Below are positions 33,441-37,979 of a DNA stretch of 37,979 nt, one piece after another (within the stretch, counting starts at the first letter, position 1; each line of letters begins with the position of its first letter). Both the position numbers and the translations under genes were made by a program. This DNA comes from Bacteroidota bacterium (GTDB taxonomy: Bacteria > Bacteroidota > Bacteroidia > Flavobacteriales_D > Sanyastnellaceae): the NCBI GenBank assembly GCA_016868835.1, contig VGFR01000006.1, forward strand, positions 1-37,979, given 5' to 3'. Under the pieces are notes generated by a model. The model saw nothing but the letters and a program-made list of their open reading frames with translations. It ran no database searches and was not told the DNA's origin.

Positions 33441-34583
33441 ATGGGAAAGGAACTTAATCCACAAACAAAACTTGGAATTCTTGGCGGTGGCCAATTGGGT
33501 AGAATGTTCATTCAGGAAGCCATAGGCTTGAATGTTTGCGTTCATGTTTTAGACCCTGCCGACAATGCACCCTGCGCTGCCATTGCCAATGTGTTTGTTC
33601 AAGGAGACTTTGCTGATTACGAAACGGTATTGAATTTTGGAAAAGAGGTTGACGTGATAACCATTGAGATTGAACACGTCAACATTGAGGCGTTGGAAGA
33701 GTTAGAGCGAATAGGAAAATTGGTATATCCGCGTCCGTCTGCATTGCGCACCATCAAAGACAAGGGACTACAAAAATTATTTTACGCAGCGCATCAAATA
33801 CCAACGGCACCTTTTGTCTTGGTTGAAAATAAAATGGAGGCTGCGTTGCATGTTTCTGAAGGTCCTTTCATGCAGAAGCTGCGCACGGGTGGATACGATG
33901 GAAAGGGTGTTACTCCCTTCCGGAATGAGGCAGATTTAGAACATGCTTTTGATGCTCCGAGTGTTTTGGAGGAAATGGTCCGTTTTGAGAAAGAACTAGC
34001 GGTTATTGTAGCCCGCAATGCATCTGGTGAATTGCGCGTTTTTCCGTTGGTTGAAATGGAATTTAATTCAGAGGCCAACTTGGTTGAGTTCATATTCTCA
34101 CCCGCTAATGTCTCTGTTGAAGTTGCTCATGAGGCCGCTGAAATTGCAAAAAAAATAGTTGAGCAATTGGATCACGTTGGACTTTTAGCTGTTGAATTAT
34201 TTTTAACAGAAACGGGGCAGCTCTTGGTGAATGAGGTTGCTCCGCGTCCGCACAACAGTGGACACCATACCATAGAGGCGTGTTATACATCTCAATACGC
34301 TCAGCACATGCGTGCCATCTTGAATTTACCTCTGGGCGATACGGCACTGCGAAGTGCGGGGGTTATGATTAATTTGTTGGGTGAAAAGGGATTTACGGGC
34401 ACAGCGAAATATGAAGGTTTAGAAGAGGTTCTTTCAACACAGGGTGCGTATGTGCATTTGTATGGAAAAGAAGAAACGAAGCCCTTCAGGAAGATGGGTC
34501 ACATTACCATTTGTCTTCCTGAATTGGAGCAGGCCAAACAGCTTGCTCGAAAGTTCTTGTCAACAGTTAAAGTCAAGGCTTAG
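33441..34583 (+). CDS. purK: 5-(carboxyamino)imidazole ribonucleotide synthase
   Basis: The 380-residue ATP-grasp enzyme of purine synthesis carboxylates AIR to N5-CAIR using ATP and bicarbonate. The N-terminus has LGILGGGQLGRMFIQEA; the central FMQKLRTGGYDGKGV and the C-terminal NEVAPRPHNSGHHTIEAC are family signatures. Length is usual. Its partner PurE is not in the window; purQ lies at the right edge. It is divergent from the T9SS propeller gene across 54 bases and convergent with lpdA. Confidence 0.97.
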   Translation: MGKELNPQTKLGILGGGQLGRMFIQEAIGLNVCVHVLDPADNAPCAAIANVFVQGDFADYETVLNFGKEVDVITIEIEHVNIEALEELERIGKLVYPRPSALRTIKDKGLQKLFYAAHQIPTAPFVLVENKMEAALHVSEGPFMQKLRTGGYDGKGVTPFRNEADLEHAFDAPSVLEEMVRFEKELAVIVARNASGELRVFPLVEMEFNSEANLVEFIFSPANVSVEVAHEAAEIAKKIVEQLDHVGLLAVELFLTETGQLLVNEVAPRPHNSGHHTIEACYTSQYAQHMRAILNLPLGDTALRSAGVMINLLGEKGFTGTAKYEGLEEVLSTQGAYVHLYGKEETKPFRKMGHITICLPELEQAKQLARKFLSTVKVKA

Positions 34584-34595
34584 GATGCATATCCC

Positions 34596-35999
34596 CTAAA
34601 TGTGAATCGCGCGTTTCGCAGTTGCATCGAGCGCTGCTTCGCGGAAACTTTCAGTAAACGTAGGATGCGCATGCGAAATTCGCGCTATGTCTTCAGCACT
34701 TGCCCTGAACTCCATAGCCACAACAGCCTCTGCTATCATATCTGCCGCACGTGGACCTATCATGTGAACCCCCAAGATCTCATCTGTCTGCTGATCTGCA
34801 AGAACCTTAATTACCCCTTCGGTATCCATACTTGCCCTTGCTCTTCCACTTGCCTTGAATGGAAAAGACCCCACTTTATACGCCTTTCCGTCAGCCTTCA
34901 ACTGTTCTTCCGTAAACCCTACACTAGCCACCTCTGGCCAAGTATATACCACTCCGGGTATTAAATTGTAATTGATGTGAGGCTTCTGTCCTGCGATCAA
35001 CTCAGCCACATATGTACCCTCCTCTTCTGCCTTGTGAGCCAACATAGCCCCTTTCACCACATCGCCAATGGCATAAATATTTGCGGCTGTGGTTTGCAAG
35101 TGACCATTGGTAAGCACCCGTCCGCGCTCATCAACTTGAACACCCGCCGTTTCCAAGCCTAAATTCTCTGTGTACGGCTTCCTTCCCACAGACACCAAAC
35201 AATAATCGCCTTCCAAAACCACCTCCTCACCTTTCGCATTGTCTGCCTTTACCACCACTCCCTTTCCTTTGGAAGTCACTTCCTTAACCTTGTGCGACAA
35301 GTAAAATTCAAAGCCAATATTTGACAACGATTTCTGTAATTCTTTCCCCATGGTTTTATCCATGGTGGGTATTATGCCGTCCATGTATTCAACCACACTC
35401 ACCTTTGAACCCAAACGAGCATATACACTTCCCAATTCCAAACCAATAACTCCACCGCCAATAACCACCAAATGCTTGGGCACTTCAGTCATGTGCAATG
35501 CCTCAGTACTTGTAATGACGCGTTTTTTATCAATGGTAATGAAAGGCAACGAAGCCGGTTTAGACCCCGTGGCGATGATGAAATTTTTCGATGCAATTGC
35601 AGTATCTCCCTGCTCACTTGCCACATGCAATGTAGTATTCGATGTGAAGGTGCCGTGTCCGTGAATAACCGTAATTTTATTCTTTTTCATCAAGTACTCA
35701 ATGCCCTTGGTGGTTTGGTCCACTACCTCATTTTTACGCTTAATCATTTGTCCTAAGTTCACCTTCGGTTTGGAACCCAATTCAATTCCATGCTGGTCAA
35801 AGGTGTGAACGGCCTGATGGTAATGCTCACTTGAATCTAAAAGCGCTTTAGATGGAATACAGCCCACATTCAAGCACGTGCCTCCCAATGTCTTATATCG
35901 CTCCACCAACGCCGTTTTCATACCCAATTGTGCACAACGTATTGCAGCTACATATCCCCCAGGACCAGCTCCAACTACTACCACATCAAAATTTTCCAT
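34596..35999 (-). CDS. lpdA: Dihydrolipoyl dehydrogenase
   Basis: The 467-residue FAD enzyme is the E3 component of 2-oxoacid dehydrogenases and the L protein of the glycine cleavage system; it reoxidises dihydrolipoyl groups with NAD+. The FAD-binding VVVVGAGPGGYVAAIRCAQ, the redox pair Cys42/Cys47 in GGTCLNVGCIPSK, the NAD-binding VVIGGGVIGLELGSVYARLG and the active-site His in SHAHPTFTES are all visible. It follows glyS on the same strand with a 6-base gap, so they are probably one transcript. The C-terminus keeps the interface domain, so it is complete. Confidence 0.97.
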   Translation of the reverse strand: MENFDVVVVGAGPGGYVAAIRCAQLGMKTALVERYKTLGGTCLNVGCIPSKALLDSSEHYHQAVHTFDQHGIELGSKPKVNLGQMIKRKNEVVDQTTKGIEYLMKKNKITVIHGHGTFTSNTTLHVASEQGDTAIASKNFIIATGSKPASLPFITIDKKRVITSTEALHMTEVPKHLVVIGGGVIGLELGSVYARLGSKVSVVEYMDGIIPTMDKTMGKELQKSLSNIGFEFYLSHKVKEVTSKGKGVVVKADNAKGEEVVLEGDYCLVSVGRKPYTENLGLETAGVQVDERGRVLTNGHLQTTAANIYAIGDVVKGAMLAHKAEEEGTYVAELIAGQKPHINYNLIPGVVYTWPEVASVGFTEEQLKADGKAYKVGSFPFKASGRARASMDTEGVIKVLADQQTDEILGVHMIGPRAADMIAEAVVAMEFRASAEDIARISHAHPTFTESFREAALDATAKRAIHI

Positions 36000-36005
36000 A
36001 GTTCT

Positions 36006-37541
36006 TTATTTAAAATACTGATTCAATCCGGTTACTTCACGAACCGCCTCATGCAATTGTGCAATTGGAATTCGTTCTTGTTTCATGCTATCTCTATGAC
36101 GAATGGTTACGCAATTGTCTTCCAAAGACGCATTGTCAATGGTCACACACAACGGTGTTCCAATGGCATCTTGCCTGCGATAACGCCTGCCAATGGCATC
36201 TTTATCATCATACTGCAAATTAAAATCTAACTTCAACAAATCCACAACTTCCTTCGCTTTTTCAGGAAGCCCATCTTTTTTCACCAACGGCAATACCGCC
36301 ACCTTCACAGGAGCCAATCCAGCAGGTATACGCAACACCGTGCGATCACTTCCGTCTTCCAACTTCTCCTCAACAAAAGATGAAGAGAGAACTGCTAAAA
36401 ACATGCGGTCTAATCCTACCGATGTCTCAACCACATAAGGCACATAGCTTTCATTGGTTTCCGGATCGAAGAATCGCAATTTCTTCCCACTAAACTCCTC
36501 GTGTTTTTTCAAATCGAAATCGGTACGTGAGTGAATGCCTTCAAGTTCTTTAAAGCCCATTGGGAAATCAAACTCAATATCGCAGGCCGCATTGGCGTAG
36601 TGAGCCAATTTAATGTGATCATGGAATTTGTAATTCTCATTTCCCAATCCCAACGCTTTGTGCCATTGTATGCGCGCATCTTTCCAGTAGTTGTACCATT
36701 CCATTTCTGTTCCTGGTTTCACAAAATACTGCATTTCCATTTGTTCAAATTCACGCATGCGGAAGATGAATTGACGTGCAATAATTTCATTTCGGAACGC
36801 CTTCCCAATTTGCGCAATTCCAAATGGAAGTTTCATTCTTCCTGTCTTCTGTACGTTCAAGAAATTCACGAAAATTCCTTGTGCTGTTTCCGGACGTAAA
36901 TAAATAATTCCAGCGTCGCCACTCACTGCACCCAACTCTGTTTTAAACATCAAGTTGAATTGCCTTACATCTGTCCAATTGCGCGAGCCTGTCTCTGGAT
37001 CAGCAATTTCACAGTCTTCAATCAACTGCTTCAAAGCAACTAAATCACTCGCCTCTAGCGCAGCTTTCATGCGCGCTTCAACGGCGTTAATTTTTTCTTG
37101 AGCGCGCAAGACATTCGGATTTGTTGCACGAAACTGCTCTTCGTTGAAGGCGTCTCCAAACTTGTTCTTCGCCTTCTCTATTTCTTTGGTAATCTTCGCT
37201 TCGCTCTTCGCCATGTATTCTTCCAACAACACATCGGCCCGATACCTTTTTTTGCTGTCTTTGTTATCTATGAGTGGATCATTGAACGCATCTACGTGTC
37301 CGCTCGCTTTCCAGGTGGTTGGATGCATGAAAATGGAGGCGTCTATGCCCACAATGTTCTGATGCATGCGCGTCATGGCGGTCCACCAATAGTTTTTGAT
37401 GTTGTTTTTTAACTCTACCCCAAGCTGACCGTAGTCATATGCTGCAGAGAGTCCATCATAAATCTCAGAAGATGGAAATACAAATCCGTATTCCTTGGCG
37501 TGAGAAATTACCGCTTTCAGTTTATCATCGTGTGCTGCCAT
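36006..37541 (-). CDS. glyS: Glycyl-tRNA synthetase, class II (homodimeric type)
   Basis: The 511-residue class II synthetase is of the alpha2 type shared with archaea and eukaryotes, not the alpha2beta2 GlyQ/GlyS enzyme. Family segments are YGFVFPSSEIYDGLSAAYDYGQLG at the N-terminus, LRPETAQGIFVNF (motif 2 region), FGIAQIGKAFRNEI, MREFEQMEMQYFV and VVETSVGLDRMF (motif 3). The anticodon-binding domain occupies the last 110 residues with RYRRQDAIGTPLCVTIDN. It charges tRNA-Gly. It starts a short operon with lpdA. Confidence 0.97.
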   Translation of the reverse strand: MAAHDDKLKAVISHAKEYGFVFPSSEIYDGLSAAYDYGQLGVELKNNIKNYWWTAMTRMHQNIVGIDASIFMHPTTWKASGHVDAFNDPLIDNKDSKKRYRADVLLEEYMAKSEAKITKEIEKAKNKFGDAFNEEQFRATNPNVLRAQEKINAVEARMKAALEASDLVALKQLIEDCEIADPETGSRNWTDVRQFNLMFKTELGAVSGDAGIIYLRPETAQGIFVNFLNVQKTGRMKLPFGIAQIGKAFRNEIIARQFIFRMREFEQMEMQYFVKPGTEMEWYNYWKDARIQWHKALGLGNENYKFHDHIKLAHYANAACDIEFDFPMGFKELEGIHSRTDFDLKKHEEFSGKKLRFFDPETNESYVPYVVETSVGLDRMFLAVLSSSFVEEKLEDGSDRTVLRIPAGLAPVKVAVLPLVKKDGLPEKAKEVVDLLKLDFNLQYDDKDAIGRRYRRQDAIGTPLCVTIDNASLEDNCVTIRHRDSMKQERIPIAQLHEAVREVTGLNQYFK

Positions 37542-37549
37542 AACGGCGG

Positions 37550-37557
37550 CAAAGATA
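37550..37557 (-). promoter_or_regulatory. -7 box of glyS
   Basis: On the reverse strand TATCTTTG, an exact TAnnTTTG match, ends 8 bases before the glyS ATG and lies in the 27-base gap after purQ. No TTTG is clear at the -33 position, which would fall in the end of purQ. Confidence 0.45.
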
Positions 37558-37568
37558 CGGGGCTATTT

Positions 37569-37979
37569 TTAGATTCTTGCTAATAGCGCCTCGAAGATTT
37601 CTCTTCCGTCTGTATTTTCCAATTCAAAATCAGAAGCCCGCTCTGGATGAGGCATCATTCCAAAAACATTTTTGGTTTTATTGGTAATTCCAGCAATGTT
37701 GTTCATGGATCCGTTCGGATTGAAATCCTCGCCTATGGTACCGTCTTCCGAGCAGTATCGGAATAAAACTTGGTCATTGTCTTCTATTTCTTTCATGGTA
37801 TCAGCACCTGCGAAAAAATTTCCCTCACCATGCGCTATTGGAATCTTGTAGCTCTTTTCAAAATCTAAACCTGCGGTAAGTGGGTTCGAAGTTGAAGCCG
37901 CTTTGAGGTGTACGTTTTTACAAATGAATTTTCGCGATGTGTTGTGCAACAGTGCTCCAGGAAGCAATTTCGCTTCGGT
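37569..37979 (-). CDS. purQ: Phosphoribosylformylglycinamidine synthase subunit PurQ (N-terminal part beyond the window)
   Basis: The last 137 residues of a class I glutamine amidotransferase are open to the right edge. They begin TEAKLLPGALLHN, right after the expected nucleophile-cysteine region, and contain FICKNV, PIAHGEGNFFAG and the catalytic His/Glu in GMMPHPERA near the end. These match stand-alone PurQ, which supplies ammonia to PurL. The nucleophile Cys and about 90 residues lie outside. glyS follows after 27 bases with its own likely -7 box. The fused PurL type cannot be fully excluded, but the sequence fits small PurQ best. Confidence 0.92.
   Translation of the reverse strand, partial: TEAKLLPGALLHNTSRKFICKNVHLKAASTSNPLTAGLDFEKSYKIPIAHGEGNFFAGADTMKEIEDNDQVLFRYCSEDGTIGEDFNPNGSMNNIAGITNKTKNVFGMMPHPERASDFELENTDGREIFEALLARI

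Noticed and set aside
33387-33545. Upstream extension of the T9SS propeller gene
   Set aside because: It overlaps purK antisense, and the signal peptide begins at the ATG at 33386.

Overview
The window is a gene-dense piece of chromosome from a member of the Bacteroidota, most likely the Flavobacteriia/Flavobacteriales. The evidence is a gliding/type IX secretion (T9SS) gene set (gldE, porX and two proteins with C-terminal T9SS sorting domains), the Bacteroidota-type promoter pattern TTTG-N17-19-TAnnTTTG in front of several genes, a lack of clear Shine-Dalgarno sequences, and the gene order gldE-ssb-mutY / HU-TPR-small basic protein-RNase G. Genus and species cannot be told from the sequence alone. 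I saw no tRNA, rRNA, CRISPR array, insertion sequence, prophage or integrase, and no gap between genes longer than about 210 bases.

Layout. 1-2584 (minus): gldE (cut by the left edge), ssb and mutY. 2669-6507 (plus): HU, a TPR protein, a 31-residue basic protein of the AURKAIP1/COX24 family, RNase G and an HD phosphohydrolase. 6558-8798 (minus): a large repetitive secreted T9SS protein. 8901-14509 (minus): uvrC, a class A penicillin-binding protein and the two subunits of a 3-oxoacid CoA-transferase. 14539-15546 (plus): an NAD-dependent epimerase. 15753-18371 (minus): an OmpA-family protein with seven thrombospondin type-3 repeats. 18509-25017: a TPR protein, an Ig-like lipoprotein, a free-methionine-sulfoxide reductase (GAF), gcvP and a small outer-membrane barrel. 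25021-28998: alanine dehydrogenase, an orphan membrane protein, tsaE, porX and a DUF3592 protein. 29028-33386: DedA, Ddl, an exported C1 peptidase, and an outer-membrane protein coupled to a T9SS beta-propeller. 33441-37979: purK, lpdA, glyS and the C-terminal part of purQ.

Together these genes serve DNA repair (mutY, uvrC, ssb), RNA decay and translation (rng, glyS, tsaE), wall synthesis (PBP1A, Ddl), purine synthesis (purK, purQ), glycine and amino-acid metabolism (gcvP, lpdA, ald), and the cell surface and T9SS (gldE, porX, the T9SS clients, OmpA, barrels). Genes are packed tightly: same-strand neighbours often overlap by 4 nt or sit 2 nt apart, and four convergent pairs overlap at their stop codons.

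I do not see a clear new multi-gene system. The best leads are the composite-repeat secreted protein with an inverted repeat over its start region, cysteine-rich inserts in the penicillin-binding protein, promoter -7 boxes only 4-8 nt upstream of start codons (possible leaderless mRNAs), and the T9SS propeller/outer-membrane barrel pair.
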